DNA of 64,000 bases from Certhia americana (GCA_018697195.1 JAGMWU010000076.1:124001-188000); one strand, 5' to 3'. Positions 14,040 to 26,700 are shown, numbered from the stretch's first letter. A program made the numbers and translations. The notes: generated from the sequence alone by a model not told the origin.

Positions 14040-14760
14040 GTTATTCTGAGTGTGTGTGCATGTGATTGCAGTTTCCAAGGAGACCACCTTCTTTGTCTGA
14101 ACATGTCCAAAATGATTGCCTAATTGATCTCATCATGTGGGACACTCTGTCTGTCTTTCTGTCTGCTTCTCTCATGCATTCTCTCCTCCACATTGTTGAT
14201 CAGAAAGTAAAAAAATGAAAAGTTATGTTCTTGCAAAGAGCCAAACAAAGCCGTTAGCCTGTCCAAACGACAAGCTGGGGCTGTCCCTTAGTCAGAACTG
14301 ATGGCCAGTGTGTCACCAGCATGGATGTGAGACTTGTTGTTGCTACTATTTCTCCCCAGTCTGTGCCCTAACTCGTGCATAGATGATGCTGAACGCGTCT
14401 TTGAAAGAGACAGCTGTTAATGCTCCTGCTGAATTTCCACTAATTATAAAATGAAAGGACAGGCTCTCTTTTCCTTCCCAAAACTCAATAGTCTAGTTTC
14501 ACTGATTAAAGAGCCAACAACAAAAAATCCCCCAAAACACAAAAAGCTCAGGGAAGGAGGAGACCGTCAGCCAGGGCCGGTGCTGAAAAGCATGCTGATG
14601 CGCTTTTTTTGTTGCTTGTGGTTTTTTTAGTGCTGATGATTTGCTAATGAAGGCCAAAGCTCTTTCAAATTCAGTCCCTCAACACTGGAACTGGAAATGA
14701 AGAGCTCAAGTTTAAAAACATTCCTGCTAAAGGGGGAAGATAGCACAGGGCAGTAAGAGT
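14040..14760. promoter_or_regulatory. Candidate conserved non-coding block (enhancer-like)
   Basis: This block differs from its surroundings: it is more balanced in base composition, free of recognisable repeats, and dense in plausible factor-binding words. Examples are CTAATTATAAAAT near 14440, AACAAAG-type SOX words near 14244, TGATTTGCTAATGA near 14637 and a GATGATGCTGAACGCG stretch near 14382. No frame in it is coding. That it is an enhancer is inference from texture only; there is no alignment behind it. Confidence 0.3.
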
Positions 14761-16114
14761 GAGGTGCTGCAGCAGACCTGGAGGTCACTGCATACTGCAG
14801 TTCCTATCACTCAGGACTTTGGCCAGTCCCCACTTTCTTGGTAAGCAAAGACTACAATTAAGCTCAAGAGAAATTTAACCTGAACTATGGAAACACAATA
14901 TTATGGAGACAGAAACTGAAATTGCATCACAGTTCAGTATGTAAAAAATCTTATTAGAAACAAGAGTATTGAATAAATACAGCAACTATGGAAAGAAATT
15001 TTTTTTTTTAAATCCCCTCTGTGTTTTTATTTATTACAGTTCTCTTCTGTAGAAATGCAGTGTTGTAAAGAAGAGGAACATCAGTTGCATAGCATGGTTT
15101 TGTTTGTTTATTTGCAATAAGTGTCTGTAACCTGTGTGAAAGTGGGGAGAGGGCATAATCTGTGTCATTTTATCTGCAGTGTGTCACACAGGGGTTAAGT
15201 ACCAGCTGGCACATGAAAAAGGTCCAGGCACACATAAGCCAACGGAATTAAGTGTGGACAGTTTGAGGAGAAGAGTCATAGAAAATAGATGGAGTTTGCA
15301 GCACCCACAGCTCCCGACATCCCTGGTGGCATTTACTGGAGAGAATATGGTTAATCTGCCCTGTCTCTTTATGAAAAAGTCTCCATGACTGTTAGAAGCC
15401 AGTCCTTCTCTGCTTTTCCTACAAACTAGAAAGAAGGAATAGTTTCAGAGGCTTTGATCTTGCCTGTTACTGCTGCCTCCCTTCTTTCCTGTGAGTGGAG
15501 CTGATGGGTTCAATCCAACACAGAGTCTCTGCAAGTGGAGGTGCATGAGCATGGAGGGGTTACAGGCTGGACATTTACTGCATTCACACATCTTCGTGAC
15601 AGAGAGTATTTTCTCCATGTTTCATAAAGATAAAAATTTAGGCAACAAGCAGCTTGAGGACAACTTAAATGACTGAGAAGTCCAGGGCAGAGCATAGATA
15701 ATGTTACAGACTGAGACCATTAGGTAGGACAGAGCAGGTTGGTGCAAACTGAGGTGAAGCAGCAGTCGTTGTCAGCACCTGGGGGTTAATTTAGTGGCCT
15801 GTTTAGGGAACACTGTGCTGAAAAAAAGATCCAGTACTGTGACTGTGAATCCTAAATGTCCATCACAAGCACTCTGGTCCTCCCTGTACAACTCTGGGGA
15901 AATTCCTGAGCTGTATTTAATTAAAGCATGATAAATGGCATATTTGAACAAATAAATTTCTTTCCCCCTTCTGTTGCTCCCTTCTGGCCAAAGCCTGAGG
16001 CCATTTCATTTCTCTTCTGTTCTGGAAAAGTGATATGAAAAGGAGCTCATGACCTTTTAATTTGAATGTCTTATGTTTCAGTTAAGAGGGAAATAAAATT
16101 TGTAGATACGCTGG

Positions 16115-16117
<3 letters not shown>
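14761..16117. other. Non-coding sequence, no gene seen
   Basis: Short frames only (61 to 69 codons). A T11 run lies near 15000. No repeat family or regulatory cluster could be supported. Confidence 0.55.

Positions 16118-16145
<28 letters not shown>
16118..16145. repeat. Poly(T) tract, 28 bases
   Basis: An uninterrupted T run. On the minus strand it could be the poly(A) tail of a retrocopied sequence lying to its left, but no recognisable element adjoins it. Confidence 0.95.
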
Positions 16146-16149
<4 letters not shown>

Positions 16150-18635
16150 ATAACGGTTTGAACCTACTTGCATTCCCTGCAAACAGGATTCATCTTAGAC
16201 AGGCTAACTGTGAGGCAGCAGTTTACAAAGTTTTCCAGAGAGACCTGTTCCCTCTGGGAGTCTGACAGCACAGTGGCAATAAGTAGCATGCTTGCTGAGC
16301 AGCAGAGGTGCTGCTCCCACCTCGGAGCAAAGCAGAGAAGCAGCTCTCACCTCCAGTGACTGCACCTGCACCTACCTGACCTGAATGACCAAGGCTCCCA
16401 AGTGATGCGTGCCTGTATTTGTAATGTGGCATGTTTGGAGTACTGCACAAACAGAACTCCTATTTAACATTAGGGTCACGAAATAAACATTATAAACAGG
16501 CTTTTCTGCCTCACTTGACAAAATGCATGTTTCTGAGCAAAAGGTGGAGACATGACAATTGGCTTTAGCGTACATTTGAAAAAAAATCTCTGTATACTCT
16601 GTAGGAGATTCAAGTGCTTTTAAAATGTGTGTCAGGTATTAGGCCATGAAGTCAGAAGTGACAGCAGTGTGTAACACAACTGCTCTTTCACTTGTGCACT
16701 GAAACACTGAGCTCTCCAGACACATCTATCTGCTTGCTGCCCTTGTCTAACAGCTGCCAGAAGACACAGGGTTAAACATTTCCTCCCCCTGTTCCCTCAC
16801 CTCCCAATCACTATCTTCCCTTTTCTTAGTTCCTCCCACAGCATATTATCAAAAGATGTTAGACAAAATCATGCTCTCAAAGGATGCTCCTGACTCACAG
16901 AAATTATATTTATTATTATTTTGTTATTTATTATTCAGCCAGAGTCCCAGATACAAACTTTTTATTTGGTGTTTCTACACTTGCCATCTTTAAATTCTTT
17001 AGTACAATATTCTGTGCCAAAATTGGATGGATCCATCCCAGCAGAACCTTTCTTGTGGGAGTGCTTATTAAACTGAAGTTAATGAACAGTAACCATGTAA
17101 GAGCTTTCACCTAAGGCAAATTAATTTTTATTGCCTTTTTTAAAGTATATTCCATAGAACTTTGACAAAATATGTTTTAGTAATTTTTTTAAACCAAAGA
17201 ATGGATTAGAAGAAGTCCTTTTTTCCAACTTTATATATAGCTAATGTACATGTTTTGTCTTTGGCACATACCCTTTCCAGAGCATGACTTTTGTTGTGAT
17301 GATAATCAAGAACACTCAACGTATTTTTTTCAGTATTAGGAAATACTTTTTAATTTGGTTAGGGCTGGAGAACCAAGTTAAAAAATTTAATTTGTATCAG
17401 GCCAGTCAGGAAATCCCAGCATTTGCCCTTCACATGGTCTGATGTCTCCCGTAAGTAAAGCAAGCTGAGTGGAAGCATGTTACACACAGGAGGCAGGAAG
17501 GCACAGATGGGATTGTTGTTCTTTCTCACTGCAAGTAAAAAAGTTTATGAGGATATAGATTTGAATTAGGTAACTCTGTATTTTTTATATTTAACATTTG
17601 ATTTCACCTGAAATCTTTTGTGATTCTTTCTGTAACTGATTTCATTGGTCCTTTCTGGCTCCTTTTCTTCCATGACAAAGGTCTATTCTGTTATAGTAGG
17701 TGATTCTAAGTGTATGTAGAGTGGAAAGAACACAGCAAATATGTTTGTCATTTTACTCAATTTGAGTATTTTGTCAACTCTTTCTGTCTCGCCCACTCTC
17801 TTGAGTAGAACATAGCTGTTCCCTTGCATTTCAGTGTCAAAGGACTGCATTTTCAGACTGGGACAATATCCCAGGTGTGTGTTCAGACCTTTTAGGCCCC
17901 TCTTAAGGCTGTTTCCCACTATTCTGAGAGCCTGAGTGCTAGGGATAGGCTGTTGTGATAGCCACACTGCTCCATGGACAGGAATCAGTACATTAGGGCA
18001 GCTTTTTCTCTCTCTGTTTTAGTACGTAAACATTTCCAATCTCACTGCGAAGTCAAAGGGGGTGACGGTTGAAAAATCAAAATAATACAAGATTTTGATC
18101 AGCCTCACACACAGAGTGTGGGGAGCCAGAGATGGATTTTCAGAGACACTTGCAGTGAGTGTTGGCATAATAAGATTTGCCCATCTAACAGAAAACTACC
18201 ATCCCTGATGGTACTGATGATTAAATTAATTATATCACCTGTGGCACCACTTGTTAGATTGCCTTTGAAAACAAGGTGTCAGAATCATAGTACTTCATGG
18301 ATATTTAGGAAGTTATAATTAAAAATTATGCTTAAAACTATCCCTTCCATTTCCATTATATTTTTCTAATTTAAACTTTTCTAAATAAAAATTGGAAACA
18401 AAACGATTCTTTTTGTGCCATGTATTCTGGTTTTGCTACTCTCACAACAGTACAGCCTAATGGGCAGAAGCAGAACTTCCCATCTTAGTCCAGAAGGGAT
18501 TTTAGAGCTATTTTCTGTATTTGTCATACAATAATACCTCCACTGATAAGGAGGTATTATTTTATTGTACTAGGTACTGGTAAAACATAAAAAAGGATGA
18601 CCACAGCTTAAAATCTTCTCCATCATTTTTTCCCT
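16146..18635. other. Non-coding sequence, no gene seen
   Basis: AT-rich, with only short frames (up to 94 codons, at 17683-17967 minus). No repeat family was recognised and no CpG cluster is present. Confidence 0.55.
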
Positions 18636-18636
18636 T

Positions 18637-18765
18637 TCAGTACTTGTCTGAGTTTTGAAATTTGATGGTGTTTGTATGCTAAAGCCAAAAAAGCCAAGAG
18701 CTCAGTGTCTATAGTATTCAAAATGGGAGCTAGAGTAAGAGTTGCAAAACAGATGAACAGATAGA
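18637..18765. repeat. Unidentified repeat, copy A
   Basis: About 115 bp here match copy B at 21374-21490 in the same orientation. The shared core begins GAAATTTGATGGTGTTTG and runs through AGTATTCAAAA to GAGTTGCAAAACAGAT. By eye it is roughly 85 percent identical with one small gap, well beyond chance. It could be an unnamed interspersed element or a local duplication. The outer ends fade gradually, so the limits are approximate. Confidence 0.8.
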
Positions 18766-21371
18766 GGTGCTTATGGCAAATTGCCATGGTATTCCCTAGT
18801 GGTCATGATTTTTCCTGAATCTTCCTCTTATGTGTATGGGAGAAGAAACTCATCAGGTTTGGCTGACCAGCTCACTCAGTCCTGTGTGGAAGTAGGTGGT
18901 GTGGGCATGGAGATGGTAGGAGTTAAGTAAGAAATATAATTTTGTGATCTCTGGCTAAGGCCCTTGGAGGATAACACTCACGGACTATTATCAGGCTTTG
19001 TCCCCAAGGCAAGGTTTCACTGGCAGGAGAAGGGAACACACATTTCTTGAGTCGTGGTAACAGGATCATCCTGTTTTTTTCAGTAGCTCTGCAATGCCAG
19101 TTCATTCTGATACATGGGCATGTAGTGTCCTCATATATATGTGTGCACACCAATAGCCATAAATAAACCATAATTTGCCATGGACTGTGTAGCTGGTTCA
19201 TCAACACATAATCTCTCAAAGAACTCTCATATTATCTTCTTGTAGTTTACAGCTACTGTTAACAAAACACACACACACACATCCATGTCTATGGCAGGGA
19301 CCTATTTCCCTTTTTTCCTCCCTTTGCGTATAGGGAATTTCTTCCCCAAACTATTTTGGCCCAATGCCCAGGAGTCCACAACAGTCAGTGGTACAGTATT
19401 GTGTTGTAAGTTCTGCATAAAACAAGTGTCCTGCTGGAGAGCAGAAAGTGCCAGTTTTGGGGGCACATGGCACTCGTTATACAGTTACAGTTCAGAGAGC
19501 TGTATTCAAATCATGAGTTCTGCACATTAAAAAAGGCTACACTGGGTTATAATTAGCAATTTTTAAATATATTGTTTCTGTTTTCCTTTCACTTCTAAGG
19601 TTTTAGAGAAGGGCTTAAGGGAGTGTAAGAGAGGAAAAGTATCAAAGCTCATGGTATTTTCAGTGTATATGCAGAAGATACAGTGATGTCAGGTGTGGTG
19701 TTGCTGTTTTATTAGTATTCAGTTCTGATTATCTAAACTCTTCTGGGCTTCACAGTTTTGAGGTCCCATGATTAACAGGGTAGAGATAAAGCTGTTCTAC
19801 CAGAGCATCTCCATTCTGTGTGACTCCTGCAGGACATTAGTGTGTGGATAGAAATTGGTGTACAAATTACATCTCTTCCATTCTTAAGCACAAAAAGCAA
19901 TGAAAAAGATGTATAAATACATGGGATTATAAATATGCATAACACGTTCCATGAAGGCAGTCTTGAACCCACTTAATTGAAAATAAAGGGATAAAAATAA
20001 ATAACTGGATATATGGATGACAATGCAGTGCAGATTGTTTTCCTAAATGCCTTAACTAAGAAGTCAGTTTTATGTGGAGTTTTTTACAAAGGCAGTAGGA
20101 ATGAGAAAGCTTCTCTTGTGTCTGTTCTGTAGCAGCTTTTCTTGTGCTGTACAGCAGAAGATTTTTGCCTATGGAACTCTTTAGAAATGCACAGGAAGCT
20201 ATCCCAAAATTCAGACAGTAAAATAGCCCAAAATCTCTCGACCTTGAAATTCCAGTCATATGGCACAAGGAAGGCAGAAAGATGATCTGTAGGAATGGAA
20301 CTGCCCCTGGAGAAGTCATTTTCTTCATTAATAAAATGAATAAATAGTCATCTTGTAATTTTATTTAGCAAACTTTGATCAAAGTAACATTTCATTAATG
20401 ATAATGTGAAACAATGTCTTCCCCCTTACTCAGATGTCTGTATTTTAAAATTGGAGGGAAAACCCAAAAAGTGTAAGTGAGGCAAAGGGACACTCAGATA
20501 AGGATACTTAAGAAAGTGGCTGCTCAACTCCAGTTAAAATATTGGGATATAAACACTAGTCTACATATACTGTGCTAAATGAATTTTGATAACTTTTGGT
20601 TTGCATCTGAATTATTTTCCAAGAGGCAGTTTCAGGAATAAATACGAAAAACTTGTCTTTTCTCATAAGACTACATCTTGGTTTTCCCAAGAGCCCATGA
20701 GTACTTGTACTACCTACATTTTCTTATGCTTTCTTATTGAATTGAGCAGAAATTCCATGTAAGTACTGAATAACTTGCCGTGCATCAAATGGTTTTGGTG
20801 TTTGATGGTGTCTCACAAAGTATTTTAAACATTACAACTGTTCGAGTTGTGAGATTTCTTCTCCAAGTCAAAGCAAATTTCATTAAGTTCCAAGGACAGT
20901 CTGGTAAATCCCTTAGTGCATGTTCCTTAAGTATAGTGCCAGTGTTTGTTGTGGCTGCTTATAAAAACTGTAACAGAAGCCACAGATTAATACAGATCCT
21001 TCAAATCTGCTTTTTGACTTACGAAAAAAGTACTGCAGTTCCATAGTATGAGAGTAATAAATGCAAAGAAATACATGGCTAAGGCAGCTGCTGTTACAGT
21101 TAACTCTGTATTCTCCTCTGCATCAGGCAAGGCAGAAGTTGTCCTTGGAGGATTTTACAAAACTAGTAAATAATTCCTACCACTACAAACACAGTTTGTA
21201 TAGCACATTGGTCTTTCATTGTGATATATCATGTTCTGTAAATAAATCAGGATGCCTGCTCATCTGATGGTAGCAGCTGGGCTCTTGACACTCCAGTTCA
21301 CCAAGAGCTCACTTCTGCAGTTTTTTTTCAATTGCGGTGTTTAGTCCCACATGATTTGCCCTCACCCAAAC
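18766..21371. other. Non-coding sequence between the two repeat copies
   Basis: No coding frame was recognised; the longest are 98 and 90 codons. A short (AC)n run lies at about 19266-19281. If the flanking repeat copies were the ends of one element, this 2.6 kb would be its interior. I see no reverse transcriptase, transposase or gag-like signature in it, so independent copies or a duplication are more likely. Confidence 0.5.
19266..19281. repeat. Short (AC)8 microsatellite
   Basis: About eight AC units in non-coding DNA. Too short for any further statement. Confidence 0.85.
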
Positions 21372-21495
21372 AACATTTCAGCTTTCTGAAATTTGATGGT
21401 GTTTGGATGCTAAGGCCAAAAAAACAAGAACTCAATATCTGTAGTATTCAAAACTGGAGCTGGAGTGAGAGTTGCAAAACAGATCAACACCCAGA
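21372..21495. repeat. Unidentified repeat, copy B
   Basis: Partner of copy A at 18637-18765, with the same orientation and core words (GAAATTTGATGGTGTTTG, GTAGTATTCAAAA, GAGTTGCAAAACAGAT). It overlaps a 67-codon frame at 21332-21535 that copy A does not keep open, so the shared sequence is not protein-driven. Confidence 0.8.
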
Positions 21496-23219
21496 AGCTC
21501 AGAGTTTTAGGACTTTGGCCACTCTGTGTCTATGAGAGCTGGGTGTTTTGCAAAGCAGGCCCTGACTAAGAAAGACGATCTCCTTCAAAAAATGTGACCC
21601 TAAAGGGCTTGGCAGTGTCTATTCCACTTGAGAGTGTAGAGCTCCAAATTCTTGAGATGTCTGTTCTTGTGTTGGGAAACAGCCCCTCCTACCCAAGGGA
21701 GCGTGGCCTGACAAAAAGAGCATTGAGATAATAAAGTGAATTCCATGTTTCAAAAAAAGGGCAGATAGAAATATTTCTAGCATAAATTAATGCTGGATTT
21801 TGCTGTAAGAAATTATGCTGTTAGAAGGATATTAGACACTTGCCTCCTCTGTGTTGTTTTTTTCTTCTTGAAATTTGGACCAAAGAATGAACCTCACAAG
21901 TAGCATATTTTATTTATATGTATGTGTGTGTTTGTTTGTTTGTTTGTTTAATATAAGGCTATCACAATGCCTTCAGATTGAACCTGTAATTCACGAATAG
22001 AATACAATGAAATTGTATTTGTCCTGTGACACACACATTGTCATTTTTTCATAGGAGGTAAAGTTACCCATCTTTCTTACCCTCGGATCAATACCATGAG
22101 CATTCTAACACGGCTATGAATGAAGGAAGGTTAGAATATTATGGTGATTTATTCTAAACACTCCTTCAGAATGAAGAGGATTTTTTTTTCCTGTGTTCTT
22201 TTGCCATTAAGCTGTTGTTATCTGGGTGCCTGATATATAGTCTGGATAAGTGAGGAGGATTGTGTCTAGAAACCTCTTTCCAGCACACGTGCATCCAATA
22301 TCTAGATGCAAACAGTTCAGATACAGAAACTCAGTCTCCTCCAGAGCTGTTACAATGCTCCTGAAGCACTGCTCTGAATTGTCTCACATATCCATGTGCT
22401 TTATATATTGTGCTAGAAATAAAAACATAAATGTAGTTGCATGAAATCGTCCTGTAAAAAGCAGAATGCAGAAGTGAACTAAGATAATCAGGCTGCAGAG
22501 AGAAGGCAAGGCTCTGTTGCTATTGTGTTATGCAAAAAGTAAGTAAGGAAAGGATGAGTAAACTTTCCACAACAGAAGGTTGTTGAAGAAAATGTGTTCA
22601 CGTCAATGTAGAATGATTTTTGAGACTCCTGTAGTTTTTGAGGGTACTGGAATATTTAATGTAGAAGCTCTCTGATCAGCCCTGTAGTTCTCAGTTTAGC
22701 TAATGTCCTTTTTTGAATGGTCTTAGTGAAGTGTACAGAAATGTTAAGTTAGAAGGTACACAGAAGAAGTCAGCAGTTGAAGACATCCAGAAGATTGGTC
22801 TACAGCAAGGGCATACCAATATTTTACTTTCCTCAAAAAAAGAGGTGTGTGCGTAGATTCATTTTGGGACTAAATATAAGTATGAGTGTCTGGAAATCTG
22901 GATATAAAACAATCAGGAAGGTTGTGTGGAGTATGTGGGTATTTTTTGTGCTTTTCCCGGCATTGGCAGTAACTAAATAAATTGATTTTTGCAGTAAGGA
23001 AGGACATAACTCCATGTGTTTATTCAGGGATTTAATTTGGGTCAGTATGTGAATTATTTTACTTTTCTCCTGATTTCACTTGTTTCTAGTGTGATCTGCC
23101 ACAATCTCAGAAAAAGTAATTCAGATTTATTCTATATTGTCATCTGTGAGTCAACAGCCTGGAAGTGAAAATGCTTCTCTTGAAAGTGAGGCTGATTTAC
23201 AGAATTTCATTAGTAGCCA
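21496..23219. other. Non-coding sequence, no gene seen
   Basis: AT-rich, short frames only. It contains a GTGTGTG run leading into (TTTG)5 near 21925-21949. Nothing else was recognised. Confidence 0.55.
21931..21949. repeat. (TTTG)n tetranucleotide repeat
   Basis: Nearly five TTTG units directly after a short TG run. Confidence 0.9.
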
Positions 23220-23224
23220 CCTCT

Positions 23225-23460
23225 GCCAGGGCAATGAGGCATGTGAAATCCCTGCCTCCCCCTCCTCCACTGTCGGGGTGTCCTGAGCACACGGTGACAG
23301 AGCCCAGGCTCGGGGACACGGAACGACGGAGGTGATTTAGCACAGCCCAGGCCAGGCGTGGGAACTGCCCCCACCTCACAGGCAGGCTCACACTGCCCCG
23401 TGCAGAACAATCGGGGGGATTGTGTTGCTTGGCTGTTCAGTGCAGCGTTTGGAGACTTCC
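23225..23460. promoter_or_regulatory. Small CpG-enriched patch
   Basis: This stretch is GC-rich, with several CpGs (for example in ACGGAACGACGG near 23319, CTCGGGG near 23309 and ATCGGGGG near 23410), amid CpG-poor DNA. It is too short and too weak for a classical island. Overlapping minus-strand frames of 64 and 88 codons are open mainly because GC-rich DNA has few stops. It could be a weak island, an enhancer or an old GC-rich repeat. Confidence 0.35.
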
Positions 23461-25290
23461 TAATGATCCATTCCAAATGGTTTGGCCAGGCAACCCTTTT
23501 GTAGCACTCGGCATATAACCTTGCATGCTTCCCACTTTGTGCTGTGACAGACAGTGCTGCTGCTTACGCAGGGTTTGACCGTGGTTCTAAAAATAAGAGT
23601 CTTTTACCTCAGTCATGAACTTACTTGTGGGAATATTGGAGAAAGCATCAGAGCACAAGAAACATCTTTAATTAATTGAATGAGTAATCAAAAAAGACTT
23701 GTCTCCTAGTCACACACAAGTGAGTCTCATGCTAATTGTGCAAATCTCTTAACATTCATTTCAAATTCCTAAAGCTCTGATATATAATTCATGATTTACA
23801 GCTGAGACTAGAAATTAGGAGCCTGGATCCTACTTTCATTGAAGCCAAGAGCAAAACTTGAACCAATGCCCCTGTAACAGAACAACACACTATTCCTCTA
23901 GATCCATTAGCTTTCTCAGTATAAACCATGTTAGTGTCTGCTCTCCCACTGTCATGTGATTCAAGTAGGAACTGGTAGCACCAGTGTAGTATGAATAGGT
24001 AAACACAGTTTGGTACCTTTACTGTAATGGGTCTGGGGCTCGTGAGAGTCCTGGCTCCAGCTCTCACAAGTCTGCATGGCAGCACCTTTCCCAAAACTGA
24101 CCTTTGGGCTGACTAATGAAGGGTGCTTATGTTATATTTGGCACAGAAGAAAGTGCAATCTGGAGAAAGATGCTTTAGATCACTTGTGATCTGGTGGAAG
24201 CGGTGCAGGATTTCTGTGCTGTTGCCTATGCTGTTGTCCTGGGGACATGCAGCAATTCATTTTTCCAAAGAATTGTATTTTCCCCTTTGCCTTACAAAAT
24301 AAGGACAAATGGCCCAAGGGAAATGCTGTGTATAGTACTATAAAGAATAAATATGTTCTTAGAAAAATATTAACAAATGTAACTGAGAAAAGACGTTCCT
24401 GGAAATCTGTGCAGTAAACTCTACTAAAAAAAGTCAATCAATATAACTTTTTTTCAAAGAAAACACTGAATGTGACACAGCAAAATCCACAGAGCTTGCA
24501 TCAAATGCAAAACAAAAAGACGCCAAAGCCAGGATTTTTTACTACATGTTAGAACTATCCAAGGTATAAATTTTGATGATCTGCTCAGAAGTGGAAAAAT
24601 TTTTCTTTTCCCCCTAAGTTTTGCTGTTTAAATGAATGGGAAATTACTCCTTTTAAGTTGGCTGCATCTGATAAACATCTATTTTTTATATAGAGATCCA
24701 AGCTTTTATATCTTTAACCATGTATGTCTCAATCTGACAGAACTTCACCAACACCGCTTGCTCCAAAATGCTTTCATATCCCAAATTTTGTAGCAAAACC
24801 CTTCCATGGCACTCCTCCTAAAAGAATACCTTCTCTCACTGTACCTTTTAAAATTAACTAGTCACTTGTACTTCTGTCAGGTTCTTACTTATAATATTCT
24901 GAGAAATGCAGTGTCAATATGATTTGTCTCTTTTATACAAGAAATTTACCAAGTGTGCACATGTTTATCTGGCAGCTGGTCATTCTCCAGAATGGACTGG
25001 TACAAATAACGTTCACTTTTTAGACTGGGGAATGAAACTCAAACACCTTAGTGGTAACAGTAAATCCAAAGCACTCTCTAAATGCTAAACAATTTCTGAG
25101 GCTGAGTGTGGACAAAATCTTATCTAGAGTTCTTGTTTATCTATTTTACTTGTTCATTATACCTCATCTAAACAAGCCAGTCTGCAGAGAATTAGATGCA
25201 GAATTCAAATCTTGAATTATTTATAATTTGAACTTTTTATTCCAGAACAAAATACTGCATTGAGGACAAGATTTACTCTTTTTGTCCCAG
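23461..25290. other. Non-coding sequence, no gene seen
   Basis: AT-rich. The longest frame is 101 codons on the minus strand (23789-24094), without recognisable features. No repeat family could be named. Confidence 0.5.
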
Positions 25291-25455
25291 TGTGGGTGTC
25301 TTGGCTTCAAAGACAGGTGTCTACCAGGGAAGGCGGGAACCCCTCTTAGAATGGTAAAATATGAGCCCCTTCCCTCCAAGTCAGTGTAACTTTGAAGTTG
25401 AGGGGATTTTCAGGCAAAGATCTGGGAAAAGGAATGACAGTTCTTTACTCGTGTG
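25291..25455 (-). mobile_element. Endogenous retrovirus LTR fragment (minus strand)
   Basis: The start GGGTGTCTTGGCTTCAAAGACAGGTGTCT, the middle CTTCCCTCCAAGT...GAAGTTGAGGGG and CAGGCAAAGATCTGGGAAAAGGAAT...CAGTTCTTTACT match the 3' part of a common songbird retroviral LTR as I remember it. Read on the minus strand it would carry the polyadenylation area and end in AAGACA-type sequence. Only about 165 bp remain, next to a second LTR in the opposite orientation, so the locus is composite. The family assignment is from memory and needs a repeat-library check. Confidence 0.6.
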
Positions 25456-25519
25456 TGTATGTGTAACAAGGCAAACTGATGCCTTAAGTTTTGGCTTTTG
25501 TGCTTTCTAGATTCTGTGC

Positions 25520-25927
25520 TGTTTTGGTGGGTAGTTTTAGGTTTCATACTAAATGCTACTAAGCTCTCTTCACAGAGTAGATAGACAAAACAATTCCTTC
25601 TCTAGTTTGATACCAAGGACAACTTTCAGCCCAAGAACAAAAACAACAGTGAAATGAGAAGAAAAACAAGGAGGATGGAGCTTCATAACCTGAAGCTGTA
25701 ATTGAACAATTAATTCCAATATACTGATGGACCAGAACTTATAAAAGTCTGTGGCCTTGTGATGGCTCATCCATTTTGTGACCATTTTGGGTGCATTTTG
25801 GGAGTGGTCCAGCTGGACTCTTGCACTGCCCAGGGTGTACCCATTGAGGCCTTTTAATAAATCCCTGCTTTATCCTTTGCTCTGCCTGGTCTCTGTTCCA
25901 GGTCAGTCTCCAGAAGGAATCAGCACA
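25520..25927 (+). mobile_element. Endogenous retrovirus LTR (plus strand)
   Basis: LTR architecture is visible. It starts TGTTTTGG, followed by a purine-rich U3-like part near 25650-25680. A TATA box (TTATAAAAG near 25740) comes next, then an AATAAA signal near 25857 about 115 bases downstream. A GT/T-rich stretch follows with the sequence CTCTGCCTGGTCTCTGTTCC, and the end is near CAGCACA. The wording resembles songbird ERV LTRs. No clear target-site duplication was found. The exact ends are uncertain because of the neighbouring LTR fragment. Confidence 0.6.
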
Positions 25928-26700
25928 AACCGAACCCAATCCCAGCCCAGCCGGTCCTGGCTGCGGGCTTTCTCCCCTGGGTGCAGTTCCAGGCACAGCC
26001 AGCAGGGACACTGCTGGCTCCTGGCCAGGCAGAGCAGGACAGGTGTGACTGGGTTCGGCGCCTCACGGCTCGTGGGTAATGGCGAGCGGGTGGGAGAAGG
26101 CACTTCCTCTGCAAACCCACAGGGACAGCGGCCCCAGGGCCCCTCCGGGGGGCTGCAGCAGGAACCTTGGGGCGGTGGCTGGAACGGCAGGCCCTGGAAC
26201 AGCAAATGAAATGTGTCGGAACCTCGGTGGCTGCAGTGGGAGCCGTGGGTGTCCCGGCCAGCAGGAGAGAGGCGCGGTTATAGCACAGTGAAAATCCCAG
26301 AGCAGGGCAGAGAAGCGGTGGGGCAGGCAGCAGCAGCCGGGCTCCTGAGCACGGCTGGGATGTGCTCCCTGGAAGGGGCTCAGGGTCCCGGGCTTTGCCC
26401 TGAGGTACCCAAGCAGATGGTGAGGGCCATTTCTAGGGAGGTAAGGCCCCAGTCCATGGCCGCGCTTATGAGCAAAGGCTCAGCCACGATAAGGCAGAAG
26501 CAGTATAGGGCTGGGCTCTGGTGGTGGCAGTGAATTCTCTCCACAGTAAGCAACAGCTCACCCTTTCTCCCCTGATGTCAACAGCAAGAGAGGGAGAGGA
26601 GCCCAGTCCAGCCCAGCCCCTCACCCCCAGCCAAAATCTCACAGGAACTCTGCCCTTCCCAAGAGAAAAGCCCCCAGGTAAGAGAGCAGCCAGCTGCACC
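25928..26700 (+). mobile_element. GC-rich sequence after the LTR, probable ERV leader remnant
   Basis: This stretch is markedly more GC-rich than either side and directly follows the plus-strand LTR, where a retrovirus has its primer-binding site and untranslated leader before gag. I could not identify a primer-binding site complementary to a known tRNA. Several overlapping frames are open in both directions (up to 143 codons at 25778-26209, which starts inside the LTR), an effect of composition. No gag, pol or env motif was recognised, so it cannot encode a functional retroviral protein. It could instead be unrelated GC-rich DNA. Confidence 0.4.

Noticed and set aside
18637..21495. The two ~115-bp copies as terminal repeats of one 2.8-kb mobile element
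   Set aside because: The interior shows no transposase or reverse-transcriptase signature, and the copies have no defined ends or target duplications; kept only as a repeat pair.
25778..26209. 143-codon plus-strand frame
   Set aside because: It starts within a retroviral LTR and runs into GC-rich leader-like DNA; it is open because of composition, with frames equally open on the other strand.
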